This document shows, in pieces, positions 25,920 to 33,350 of a stretch of DNA of 64,000 bases. Numbering within the stretch: position 1 is the stretch's first letter; every line of letters starts with the position of its first letter. Below the pieces are notes generated by a model. The model did not search any database, was not told the DNA's origin, and saw only the letters and a list, made by a program, of their open reading frames with translations. Position numbers and translations under genes: made by a program. This DNA is from Robertmurraya korlensis NBRC 107688 (GTDB lineage: Bacteria; Bacillota; Bacilli; Bacillales; Cytobacillaceae): positions 1 through 64,000 of the forward strand of contig NZ_BCVH01000019.1 in assembly GCF_001591645.1 (NCBI RefSeq), written 5' to 3'.

Positions 25920-26756
25920 ATGTTTAGAGGGTTTTATACGGCTGCTTCAGGTATGATCTCCCAACAGCGACGAACGGAGATGTTCTCTAATAATATGGCG
26001 AATGCCAATACTCCGGGATTTAAGGCCGATCAGGCATCGATGCGTGCGTTTCCTGAGATGCTGTTAAAGCGTTATGATTCGCAATCAATTCCAACTGAAA
26101 AAGGGTTAAACCTTACGACCGGTACAACAATTGGTGCCATTAACACGGGCGTATATATGCAGGAAGCCATTCCAAAGTTCATTCAAGGTGACTTACAAGC
26201 AACAGAGCAACGTACGGATATCGCGCTTGTTGATTTGTACATGCCTCCGAATGGAGATAACGGCTTAGCTGGATCTGTTTTTTATAGCGTCCAAGGTGCA
26301 GATGGTACGACGAAATACACTCGTAATGGTGACTTTACATTAGATGGGCAAGGATTTTTGACGACTTCTAGCGGGAATCTGGTCCTTAATGATCAAGGCC
26401 AGCCAATCCAGCTTTCAAGTGATCAGTTCACGGTAAGTGAAGATGGGCGTATCACTGGTGCGAATGGGGAAACTGCGCGCCTAGGTGTAGGATTTGCAGC
26501 AAATCCACAGCGTATGATTAAAGAGGGTGACGGACTATACCGCACAGAGGACGGCAATCCGCTTGCCAATGCCTTTAACGAAGCTGGCATTCAGTTTAAG
26601 CTTCAGCAAGGCTTTTTAGAGCGCTCGAACGTGGATGTGAGCCGTACCATGACAGATATGCTAACAGCGTATCGTGCCTTTGAAGCCAACCAAAAGGTGC
26701 TTCAAGCATATGACAAGAGCATGGACAAGGCTGCCAATGAAATCGGAAGAATATAA
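25920..26756 (+). CDS. flhO: Flagellar rod/hook-basal body protein FlhO
   Basis: This FlgF/FlgG-like distal rod protein of the flagellar basal body has 278 aa. The N-terminal rod motif FYTAASGMISQQRRTEMFSNNMANANTPGFKA and the C-terminal FLERSNVDVSRTMTDMLTAYRAFEANQKVLQAYDKSMDKA are typical. The ATG follows AAGAGGTGACAGG. The flhO-flhP pair after mbl is as in B. subtilis, where these genes lie apart from the main fla/che operon. Confidence 0.94.
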   Translation: MFRGFYTAASGMISQQRRTEMFSNNMANANTPGFKADQASMRAFPEMLLKRYDSQSIPTEKGLNLTTGTTIGAINTGVYMQEAIPKFIQGDLQATEQRTDIALVDLYMPPNGDNGLAGSVFYSVQGADGTTKYTRNGDFTLDGQGFLTTSSGNLVLNDQGQPIQLSSDQFTVSEDGRITGANGETARLGVGFAANPQRMIKEGDGLYRTEDGNPLANAFNEAGIQFKLQQGFLERSNVDVSRTMTDMLTAYRAFEANQKVLQAYDKSMDKAANEIGRI

Positions 26757-26776
26757 GAAGGAAGGAGGCATAAAAG

Positions 26777-27604
26777 ATGAATCGTACGATGATTACAGCG
26801 ACAAACACATTATCCCAGCTTCAAAAGCAAATGGATATTATCTCGAATAATATGGCGAATGTCGATACAAACGGCTATAAAAGAAGAGAAGCTACCTTCA
26901 CTGATCTATTGGTTCAAGAATTTAACAACCAAGAGCGTGCGAATAAAGAAGTGAACCGACTAACTCCTAACGGTATCCGACAAGGAACTGGTGCAAAGCT
27001 TGGACAAGCGCAACTGGTCATGACTCAAGGAGCACTTAAGCAAACGGATCGCTCACTTGATACGGCTTTTACAAAAGAAGGACAACTCTATAAAGTACTC
27101 GTTCAAACCAATGGAGTAAACGAAGTTCAGTATACAAGAAATGGTGCGCTTTATTTATCGCCTCTTTCCGATACAGAAGTGATGCTTGTTAATGGCGATG
27201 GCTTGCCAGTACTTGACGAAAACAATAATCCGATTACAATAAATGGTGAAGCCAAGGATTATAACATCAATGCTACTGGGCAGTTAACGGTAACGAAAAC
27301 AGCTGGTGCTACGGAAGTGTTTAACCTTGGAGTAGTTCGTGTCAACAAGCCGCAATTCTTGGAGCAACGTGGTGGGAATTTACTTGGTCTTCCGGCAAAT
27401 GTGGCTGAAGATGAAGTGTTAACAGAGCTAAATGGAGGGCTTAGAGGAGAAATCAGCCTTCAACAGGGAGCTCTTGAACAATCGAATGTAGACCTTTCAA
27501 AAGAAATGACTGAACTAATCAATGTTCAGCGTGCATATCAATTTCAATCTCGCTCCGTGACACTTGCGGATCAGATGATGGGACTTGTGAACGGAATTCG
27601 TTAA
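26777..27604 (+). CDS. flhP: Flagellar hook-basal body protein FlhP
   Basis: This second FlgG-like rod protein has 275 aa and starts 20 bases after flhO with RBS AGGAAGGAGGCATAAAAG. The N-terminal motif NTLSQLQKQMDIISNNMANVDTNGYKRREATF and C-terminal GALEQSNVDLSKEMTELINVQRAYQFQSRSVTLADQMMGLVNGIR are the paired rod motifs. It is exported by the flagellar type III apparatus, so it lacks a Sec signal. FlhO and FlhP are needed for filament assembly in B. subtilis. Confidence 0.94.
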   Translation: MNRTMITATNTLSQLQKQMDIISNNMANVDTNGYKRREATFTDLLVQEFNNQERANKEVNRLTPNGIRQGTGAKLGQAQLVMTQGALKQTDRSLDTAFTKEGQLYKVLVQTNGVNEVQYTRNGALYLSPLSDTEVMLVNGDGLPVLDENNNPITINGEAKDYNINATGQLTVTKTAGATEVFNLGVVRVNKPQFLEQRGGNLLGLPANVAEDEVLTELNGGLRGEISLQQGALEQSNVDLSKEMTELINVQRAYQFQSRSVTLADQMMGLVNGIR

Positions 27605-27618
27605 AAGGGGAATCAACC

Positions 27619-27903
27619 ATGGCTGTAAACAAAAGTAACCAGGAAGCTGTTTCCTTACGCGAGCAGCGAAAAAAGGAACGCAGAGAAGAAAAGGAGAAAG
27701 CGCTGAAGGAAGGCCGAAAGCGAATTCGCATTCGTCTTATTCCGATCTGGCTTCGGGTTATCATCGTTGCCATTCTACTTGTTGTGAGTACCGTATCAGG
27801 TGCAATGGTCGGATACAGCGTCATGGGCAATGGCAAAGCCAAGGATGTGTTTGACAAGTCAACGTGGACGCATATCGTTGAATTGGTGAATAGTGATAAA
27901 TAA
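27619..27903 (+). CDS. EpuA-like small membrane protein (often named 'RNA polymerase subunit beta')
   Basis: This 94-aa protein has a highly charged cytosolic N-terminus (about 1-45, many KKER/REEKEK), one TM helix (about 48-72) and a short outer tail. Databases commonly label such proteins 'DNA-directed RNA polymerase subunit beta', but nothing here resembles polymerase beta; the architecture fits the small EpuA-type membrane family of unknown role. It follows flhP after 14 bases and probably shares its transcript. Confidence 0.7.
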   Translation: MAVNKSNQEAVSLREQRKKERREEKEKALKEGRKRIRIRLIPIWLRVIIVAILLVVSTVSGAMVGYSVMGNGKAKDVFDKSTWTHIVELVNSDK

Positions 27904-27908
27904 GTAGG

Positions 27909-27938
27909 AAGCAGTCAGTTTATATGACTGCTTTTTTT
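27909..27938 (+). terminator. Terminator after the flhO-flhP unit
   Basis: AGCAGTCA (27910-27917) and TGACTGCT (27925-27932), then TTTTTT. Confidence 0.9.
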
Positions 27939-28011
27939 GTTTGCTTTTCCTAGGGGCTTTCCGCTACAATAGGTATATAAAACCTAGTATTAGTAGGAGG
28001 TACTAATTCTT

Positions 28012-28446
28012 ATGTTAAATATAGAGCAAATTAAAGAAATTATTCCCCATCGTTACCCGTTCTTACTAGTAGATCGAATCTTAGAACTGGAAGAAGGTAA
28101 GCGTGCGGTCGGTATTAAAAATGTGACAGCAAACGAAGAGTTTTTCAACGGACATTTTCCTGAATTCCCAGTGATGCCAGGTGTTCTGATTGTGGAAGCT
28201 CTTGCTCAGGTTGGAGCAGTGGCAATGCTCGTGAAAGAAGAAAATAAAGGTCGTCTTGCATTTTTTGCAGGAATTGATAACTGTCGCTTTAAGCGCCAAG
28301 TCGTTCCTGGCGATCAGCTTCGATTAGAGGTAGAAATGACTAGAGTACGTGGCACATTCGGCAAAGGTAAAGCAGTAGCGACCGTGGAAGGCGAGCTTGT
28401 GTGTGAAGTAGAAATTATGTTTGGTCTTGGAGATAAAAAGGAATAG
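28012..28446 (+). CDS. fabZ: 3-hydroxyacyl-[ACP] dehydratase FabZ
   Basis: This enzyme dehydrates 3-hydroxyacyl-ACP in fatty acid elongation. It has 144 aa with a single hot-dog domain. The active-site H48 is in [23 protein letters not shown] and the catalytic E62 follows in the same helix. The ATG follows TAGTAGGAGGTACTAATTCTT. It is transcribed alone between two terminators, in the B. subtilis position (ywpB). Confidence 0.96.
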   Translation: MLNIEQIKEIIPHRYPFLLVDRILELEEGKRAVGIKNVTANEEFFNGHFPEFPVMPGVLIVEALAQVGAVAMLVKEENKGRLAFFAGIDNCRFKRQVVPGDQLRLEVEMTRVRGTFGKGKAVATVEGELVCEVEIMFGLGDKKE

Positions 28447-28456
28447 GTTAACATTT

Positions 28457-28488
28457 AGGCCGAATCATATGATTTGGTCTATTTTTTT
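28457..28488 (+). terminator. Terminator after fabZ
   Basis: AGGCCGAATC (28457-28466) and GATTTGGTCT (28471-28480) pair with G:T wobbles, then ATTTTTTT. Confidence 0.8.
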
Positions 28489-28581
28489 GGCTTGAAGCTG
28501 CGATTTCATGCTCATAAATTGACAGTATGAATGAAATTAATGGTAAATAGGAAACTCTAAGGGAAAAAGGAGTTTCTTATC

Positions 28582-29043
28582 ATGAGATTGAGACAACAGT
28601 GGACAATTAATGTGATCATGGTGATTGTCTCTTGGACGACAGCCTTATTTCTAGGAAAGCAGAATATCAAGAGGTTCCTGCCTGCATCGATTTTTGCTGT
28701 AGTCTTTGAAGCCGTGAATGTATTGTATGCGAAAAAGAGAAAATGGTGGGTTTTTTATAATAAACCTAAATCATATATTACCGGAGAAATGAGCTTTAAT
28801 ATTGGACCGTTTGTCGTTGCTTCTATGTGGATATTAAAGTGGACGTATGGAAATCTAAAAAAATTTTTGATGCTCAATGCAGTGATTAATGCCTTCTTTG
28901 CTTTTATTGTTGTCCGGATCTTGGAGCGCTTAAAAGTAGCAAGATTGAAGAATATCAATAACTTTCAATTTTTCCTCTACTTCTTTTTTAAAGCGTTCTT
29001 TTTATATGGATTTCAAGCTCTGTTTGATAAAATCAGAAAATAA
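28582..29043 (+). CDS. Hypothetical multi-pass membrane protein
   Basis: This 153-aa basic protein has four or five hydrophobic segments and aromatic-rich loops (KKRKWWVFYNKP). I do not assign a family; it looks like the short DUF-type integral membrane proteins common in Bacillaceae. The ATG at 28582 follows AAAAAGGAGTTTCTTATC. It is a single gene ending at a strong terminator and convergent with ywpF. Confidence 0.65.
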   Translation: MRLRQQWTINVIMVIVSWTTALFLGKQNIKRFLPASIFAVVFEAVNVLYAKKRKWWVFYNKPKSYITGEMSFNIGPFVVASMWILKWTYGNLKKFLMLNAVINAFFAFIVVRILERLKVARLKNINNFQFFLYFFFKAFFLYGFQALFDKIRK

Positions 29044-29048
29044 TAAGC

Positions 29049-29085
29049 AAACGTCAACAAGCTTCTGCTCGTTGACGTTTTATTA
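29049..29085. terminator. Bidirectional terminator, membrane protein / ywpF
   Basis: AAACGTCAAC (29049-29058) and GTTGACGTTT (29071-29080) form a 10-bp stem between convergent genes, with TATTATTT on one side and A-rich sequence on the other. Confidence 0.85.
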
Positions 29086-29508
29086 TTTGCTGGAAGTTAG
29101 TTTGGGTTTTCTTAGCATTTTTTCACGGAATTCGTTTAATAACTCTTCTCCGCTTAATCCTTTTTCGATAAGGTCACTTAGCAATAACTCGGCATAGTTT
29201 TTTGATCTTTTTAAAAAGCCTTCAAATAAAACGGAAAGTCGACCATCGATTTTTTTCACGGAGAGAACTCTTGTGGTAAACGTAGCTGGATCGTTTTCCT
29301 TTTTGGATATGACAACTTGTGCTGGTGTTTCTTTTTCAGACTCAAGAAGCCGAGTGAAAAAATCATGGTAGTTCGAATCTACATATGCTTCAATCAGCCA
29401 TCTGTTTCTTTCGTCCTCTTTGTTAATAATTAGTCCGTCATAGAGAGTAATATCTAGTGCATCACTGTCGTCAATGATTTGTAAAGAAATCAATTTGAAC
29501 GTTTTCAT
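29083..29508 (-). CDS. ywpF: YwpF-like family protein
   Basis: This 141-aa soluble protein has MKTFKL at the N-terminus, DGLIINKEDERNRWLIEAYV, and VVISKKENDPATF, which match what I recall of B. subtilis YwpF. The biochemical role is unknown to me. Its position near fabZ and ssbB supports the assignment. It lies on the minus strand opposite its neighbours; the start follows GGGAGGTATCAAA read on the minus strand. Confidence 0.82.
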   Translation of the reverse strand: MKTFKLISLQIIDDSDALDITLYDGLIINKEDERNRWLIEAYVDSNYHDFFTRLLESEKETPAQVVISKKENDPATFTTRVLSVKKIDGRLSVLFEGFLKRSKNYAELLLSDLIEKGLSGEELLNEFREKMLRKPKLTSSK

Positions 29509-29658
29509 TTTGATACCTCCCGAACAAGCTTTCCTAAATTATAACATATGCAGAGTTGAAAGCGAATTCTGCTCGCTTTTGAAAAAATCCACGATAAATA
29601 GTCAAGGAAAAGCTCTTTGAATAAGATAGTAGCACGAGTTAGGCGTGAGGTGATTTCT

Positions 29659-30282
29659 TTGTATTTAGAGGGAGAAGAGTTGCTTTCATTTGGGTCTTAT
29701 TTGTTAGTCCTTGGAACGCTTATTGCCGCTATTGGTGAGACAGGCGTATATCAAGAAGAAATCAATACAAAGCTCATACGTGACGGGAATGCCGTTCAAG
29801 CAGTGGGCAATACCTTTCAAGGAATTGGGAGAATCAAGATAGGAGAGAAACCAGAGGAAAGGATGAATGTGTTAGGGATTGTGGGGTGCTTTGTCCAAGC
29901 AGGTGGTAACACGACCAATAGCTTGGCGGCAAATGAGGAGATTGAAAGTCCTAGTCCAGCTGTTACGAGGATAAATGCATTGGGAAGTACGATTCAATCA
30001 ATGGGAGCAGCATTAGAAGCAGCAGGTGTAGAAAGAAAGGAGGAAAGAAGTTTAAATGATGTAGAAGCCTTTGGAAATACCCTAATATCCATTGGAGCTA
30101 TTCTTGACGCGATTGGGATTCTAGCTGCCGAAGAAAAGAGAGTACAAAAAAGAATCCTGTTAGCAACAGGTGGGTGGTTGGAGTTTTTGGGTGCAGTAAT
30201 TGAGGCATATGTCATTCAGGTCAATCGAAAAGAATCTGTCGAAAAAAAGAATCATGAAAGGGGAAATTCATTTTTTTGGTAG
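29659..30282 (+). CDS. Repetitive Gly/Ala-rich helical protein (DUF6944-like)
   Basis: This 207-aa protein is built of degenerate ~30-residue repeats around GNxxQxxGxxxxAxG (FGSYLLVLGTLIAAIGET, VGNTFQGIGRI, LGSTIQSMGAALEAAG, FGNTLISIGAILDAIG). The repeats are amphipathic or hydrophobic, so it may associate with membranes. The TTG at 29659 is chosen because GAGGTGAT precedes it at ideal spacing; an upstream TTG at 29617 has only a weak site. I believe it belongs to a repetitive Bacillaceae family of unknown function (DUF6944); this assignment is from memory. Confidence 0.6.
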   Translation: MYLEGEELLSFGSYLLVLGTLIAAIGETGVYQEEINTKLIRDGNAVQAVGNTFQGIGRIKIGEKPEERMNVLGIVGCFVQAGGNTTNSLAANEEIESPSPAVTRINALGSTIQSMGAALEAAGVERKEERSLNDVEAFGNTLISIGAILDAIGILAAEEKRVQKRILLATGGWLEFLGAVIEAYVIQVNRKESVEKKNHERGNSFFW

Positions 30283-30369
30283 GTAAAATGAACTATGTTT
30301 TTGGATTTTCACCTAGGGAAATTTTAAAAAGTGGTCGGGAAATGACAAGGAAAATCAGTTCTTGTCGAT

Positions 30370-30399
30370 TTTACATAGGAGCTTTTTCCCGGTTATGAT
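30370..30399 (+). promoter_or_regulatory. SigA-like promoter of ssbB
   Basis: TTTACA (30370-30375), 18 bases, TATGAT (30394-30399). An AAAATCAGTTCTT segment at 30351-30363 resembles half of a ComK box, but a clear second half was not found. Confidence 0.45.
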
Positions 30400-30428
30400 T
30401 AGAGCATCAATTGGAGAGGAGATGACAG

Positions 30429-30815
30429 ATGATTAATCAAGTGACGTTAGTTGGGAGGTTGACGAAGGACCCAGATTTAAAGGTAACCCCAGAAGGAGTA
30501 TATGTCTGTAATATTACCCTCGCAGTAAATCGACAGTATCGAAACCAAAAAGGAGAGGTGGACACAGACTTTGTTCATTGTACCCTATGGCGGAAAACCG
30601 CCGAAAACACAACTTCCTTTTGTAAAAAAGGTTCCCTCATTGGCATTACTGGCAGAATCCAGACACGCAGCTATGATCATCAGGGGAAAAGAATGTATGT
30701 AACGGAAGTAGTTGCAGAAAACGTTCGATTTATCGGTCCGAGAAGAGAAGACGACCGAGTGGAAAGAATTCCACTTCCTACCCCTCCACCAGAAAGAGAG
30801 GTCGTTGCTCCATGA
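30429..30815 (+). CDS. ssbB: Single-stranded DNA-binding protein, SsbB type
   Basis: This OB-fold protein coats single-stranded DNA. It has 128 aa: [23 protein letters not shown] and [50 protein letters not shown] are canonical. The C-terminus ends [23 protein letters not shown] and lacks the acidic DDxLPF tip with which the essential SsbA recruits partners, so it is the second, competence-type SSB (B. subtilis SsbB/YwpH, which sits in this neighbourhood). Its stop overlaps the start of a 43-codon ORF. Confidence 0.88.
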   Translation: MINQVTLVGRLTKDPDLKVTPEGVYVCNITLAVNRQYRNQKGEVDTDFVHCTLWRKTAENTTSFCKKGSLIGITGRIQTRSYDHQGKRMYVTEVVAENVRFIGPRREDDRVERIPLPTPPPEREVVAP

Positions 30816-30943
30816 AACAAATGAACGAACATGTAGTGGAACAGCTGATCGAACTTGTAGGCAAATCCCATGAACATATAACTCTATTACAAATGAGAAT
30901 CGCTCAGCTAGAATGTGCGATTCGAGAAACACATTTACAATAA
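30812..30943 (+). CDS. Small ORF translationally coupled to ssbB
   Basis: This 43-codon ORF ([20 protein letters not shown]..., ending IRETHLQ) begins at the ATGA overlap with the ssbB stop. The heptad-like spacing of V/L/I suggests a short coiled-coil helix. The GAAAGAGAGGTCGTTGCTCC before it gives a weak ribosome binding site, and the coupling makes translation likely. I know no family. A terminator follows 60 bases downstream, so the pair forms one transcript. Confidence 0.55.
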   Translation: MKQMNEHVVEQLIELVGKSHEHITLLQMRIAQLECAIRETHLQ

Positions 30944-31003
30944 TCCTCCTATTCCCCCACTTAGAGAGAATCAATGACCACCTCACTCCCCCTCACTTTT
31001 TAC

Positions 31004-31031
31004 GAGCAGCTAACTGGCTGCTCTTTTTTTG
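31004..31031 (+). terminator. Terminator after the ssbB unit
   Basis: GAGCAGC (31004-31010) and GCTGCTC (31017-31023) followed by TTTTTTT. Confidence 0.88.
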
Positions 31032-31080
31032 TTTTTTATAGTAAAATAAAGTAAAAACAAGGCGGCGGATCAATTACCTC

Positions 31081-31479
31081 ATGAATGTAATAAGAATAAT
31101 AGGTCAGATTGGTATGCTATTTGCTTTTTCCTATATAGGTAGTTTCTTAAAAGAGCTTTTCCATATTCCTCTGCCTGGGAGCATTATTGGTTTGCTGTTG
31201 TTATTGCTCGGATTATCATTAAAAATAGTGCCTACAGACTGGATACAGGGTGGTGCAAATGTTCTTATTACTTTTCTACCGTTACTCTTAGTACCTGCAA
31301 CCGTAAGTGTGATGAAGGCGACCACTCTCTTTTCAGGAAAAGGCTTCATTTTATCTGGGGTTATCATTGTTAGCACGATTTTCACCATGATATCTGTAGG
31401 CTGGACTAGCCAGCTCCTTGAAAGACAGGTTCAAAAAAGGAAGGTGGAATCAGAATGCAACAATTCCTTATCTCAATAA
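31081..31479 (+). CDS. cidA: CidA/LrgA family holin-like protein
   Basis: This 132-aa membrane protein has four hydrophobic segments; PLPGSIIGLLLLLLGLSLKIVP and FLPLLLVPATVSVM are typical of the CidA/LrgA family. Members influence autolysin activity and also export or retrieve small metabolites such as pyruvate. It overlaps the next gene (CidB/LrgB) by 25 bases, the usual two-gene arrangement. No LytSR-type regulator is adjacent. The assignment to CidA rather than LrgA is uncertain. Confidence 0.85.
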   Translation: MNVIRIIGQIGMLFAFSYIGSFLKELFHIPLPGSIIGLLLLLLGLSLKIVPTDWIQGGANVLITFLPLLLVPATVSVMKATTLFSGKGFILSGVIIVSTIFTMISVGWTSQLLERQVQKRKVESECNNSLSQ

Positions 31480-32144
31480 TCATCATTGGTTTAACGGTTG
31501 CTCTGTACCTCGTAATGAGACGATTGTATTCGAAGTATTCATACTCGTTTCTCCTTCCCTTGCTAACAACAACCATTACCATTATTGTATTACTAAGTAT
31601 GTTTCACCTATCCTATGAAACGTATATGATAGGGGGACAATGGATCAATGGATTGCTGAGTCCTGCGGTTGTTGCTCTTGCTTACCCTTTGTATAAACAG
31701 AGAAAAACATTGCTAAAACAGCTCGTTCCCATTCTTGGTGGAATTCTTGTAGGAATTTTTGTAGGTATGGTAAGTGGAGTGGTATTGGCGAAGAGTCTTG
31801 GAGTTTCAAAGGGACTCCTTCTTTCGGTCATTCCTAAATCCATTACAACACCAGTGGCGATTCAAGTGACATCGGAAATTGGAGGGATTCCTTCTATGAC
31901 CATTGTTTTTGTTATGATTGCTGGTCTTTCCGGGGCGGTTTTAGGCCCGCTCGTGTTTAAGTGGTCTCGGATTACAAGTCCGCTGGGGAGAGGTTTGGCA
32001 TTTGGTAGTGCTTCTCATGCCATTGGAACCTCCAAAGCAAAGGAGTTTGGAGAAATAGAGGTTTCAACTAGCTCGGTTTCCATGACATTAAGTGCGATTT
32101 TAGGATCGAGCTTTGGTACGGTGGTGGCATGGTTTTTTCAATAG
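31455..32144 (+). CDS. cidB: CidB/LrgB family membrane protein
   Basis: This 229-aa partner of the preceding protein has about seven hydrophobic segments. The signature GVSKGLLLSVIPKSITTPVAIQVTSEIGGIPSMT and GLAFGSASHAIGTSKAKEFGEIE belong to the LrgB family. The ATG at 31455 lies inside the cidA reading frame (AAGGAAGGTGGAATCAGA before it). The pair likely acts as a membrane complex; substrate not evident here. Confidence 0.9.
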   Translation: MQQFLISIIIIGLTVALYLVMRRLYSKYSYSFLLPLLTTTITIIVLLSMFHLSYETYMIGGQWINGLLSPAVVALAYPLYKQRKTLLKQLVPILGGILVGIFVGMVSGVVLAKSLGVSKGLLLSVIPKSITTPVAIQVTSEIGGIPSMTIVFVMIAGLSGAVLGPLVFKWSRITSPLGRGLAFGSASHAIGTSKAKEFGEIEVSTSSVSMTLSAILGSSFGTVVAWFFQ

Positions 32145-32239
32145 TAGGTTGGGAAATAGATAAAAATGTGTCGAATACTTTATATAAAAATTGGAAGTTT
32201 TTTCTGTTATTCTGTTTTTAGAAAGGATGGTTTGTCTTT

Positions 32240-33166
32240 ATGAGGGAAGAAAAGCGTAGAAAAAAGCGGAGATGGGTAAGAATAACTGGAATAGTACTGT
32301 TGCTGCTTTTTCTAGGAGCCGGTGCCTATGCGTATTCCGTTTATCATTCATTAAGTAAAGCAGTGGAAACGATGCATGATCCAACGAGTCGGAAGGTTTC
32401 CGATAAGAGGGCACAGGAGGTTTCACTTGAGGGGCAGGAGCCGTTCTCTGTGCTTATGCTTGGTGTCGATGAGAGAGAAGGAGACAAAGGCCGATCCGAT
32501 ACGATGATTGTATTGACGGTGAATCCGCAATTAGAGACTGTGAAAATGTTAAGTATCCCACGTGATACGAGGGTCGAGATCGTTGGGAATGGTACCGAGG
32601 ATAAAATCAATCACGCATATGCCTTCGGGAATGAAGAAATGGCAATGGCAACAGTAGAGGATTTCCTAGATATTCCAATAGATTATTATATTAAGGTGAA
32701 TATGGAAGGCTTTCAAGATATCGTGAATGCGGTGGGCGGAATTAGTGTGAATAACTCGTTTGAGTTTTCTAACGGAGGAATTACCTTTAAAGAAGGACAA
32801 ATCAGTCTAACGGGAGAAGAAGCACTTGCGTACGTTCAAATGAGGAAGGGTGACCCACAAGGAGATTTTGGAAGGCAGCAGCGTCAGCGACAAATTATTC
32901 GAGGGGTCATTCGTGAAGGAGCAAGCTTTAGCTCACTAACCAATTTCGACAATATTTTCTCCGCACTCGGAGAAAATGTTCGAACCAACCTAACTTGGGA
33001 TCAAATGGTCGATATCCAGAAAAACTATCGGAAGTCCGGAAGTATGATCGACCAACTCACCATTCAAGGAACAGGCGGGTACATAGGGAAAGTATGGTAC
33101 CTATTTGTTTCCGATGAGGAAAGAGAACGCGTACAGCAAGAGCTAAAAGGACATTTAGAAGTATAA
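32240..33166 (+). CDS. LytR-CpsA-Psr (LCP) family wall polymer ligase
   Basis: This membrane-anchored phosphotransferase attaches wall teichoic acid or another anionic polymer to peptidoglycan. It has 308 aa: basic cytosolic start (KRRKKRRW), one TM helix (about 13-31), then the LCP domain. Conserved residues lie in MLGVDEREGDKGRSDTMIV (D and R contacting pyrophosphate and Mg2+), MLSIPRDTRVEI and QMRKGDPQGDFGRQQRQRQII. It is closest in layout to TagT/TagU/TagV; which one cannot be decided. The ATG at 32240 follows AGAAAGGATGGTTTGTCTTT. Single gene with its own stem-loop. Confidence 0.9.
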   Translation: MREEKRRKKRRWVRITGIVLLLLFLGAGAYAYSVYHSLSKAVETMHDPTSRKVSDKRAQEVSLEGQEPFSVLMLGVDEREGDKGRSDTMIVLTVNPQLETVKMLSIPRDTRVEIVGNGTEDKINHAYAFGNEEMAMATVEDFLDIPIDYYIKVNMEGFQDIVNAVGGISVNNSFEFSNGGITFKEGQISLTGEEALAYVQMRKGDPQGDFGRQQRQRQIIRGVIREGASFSSLTNFDNIFSALGENVRTNLTWDQMVDIQKNYRKSGSMIDQLTIQGTGGYIGKVWYLFVSDEERERVQQELKGHLEV

Positions 33167-33170
33167 ACAA

Positions 33171-33195
33171 AGACCCAGCCGCTATGGCTGGGTCT
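33171..33195 (+). terminator. Stem-loop after the LCP gene
   Basis: AGACCCAGCC (33171-33180) and GGCTGGGTCT (33186-33195) form a perfect 10-bp stem; only ATTAA follows, so termination may be weak. Confidence 0.65.
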
Positions 33196-33212
33196 ATTAA
33201 CGTCCCACTTTT

Positions 33213-33343
33213 GGTGACAGACACCCTTCGCGGACACTTTTATCGCTTTTGTCCACCTGAGACGGACAGTATGGTGTTTATAGTAAGTGTCCACTCCAGG
33301 CGGACAAAAACACCTAATCTGTCTTTTGGTGGTGACAGACACC
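33213..33343. repeat. Dispersed GGTGACAGACACC repeat, copy 3 (two units)
   Basis: GGTGACAGACACC stands at 33213-33225 and 33331-33343, with CGGACACTTT, TTTTGTCCACCTGAGACGG, AGTGTCCACTCCAGGCGGAC and AATCTGTC between. The inner part is close to copy 2 (both have a ...GTGTCCACTCCAGGCG... segment). It lies between the convergent LCP gene and the ywqA-like helicase gene. Confidence 0.75.
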
Positions 33344-33350
33344 GTTTTTA

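Noticed and set aside
27619-27903. Naming this protein RNA polymerase subunit beta
   Set aside because: It is 94 aa with a TM helix and no polymerase motifs; the common database label is misleading.
30351-30363. ComK box before ssbB
   Set aside because: Only one AAAA-N5-TCTT-like half was found; two spaced halves are required for a confident call.
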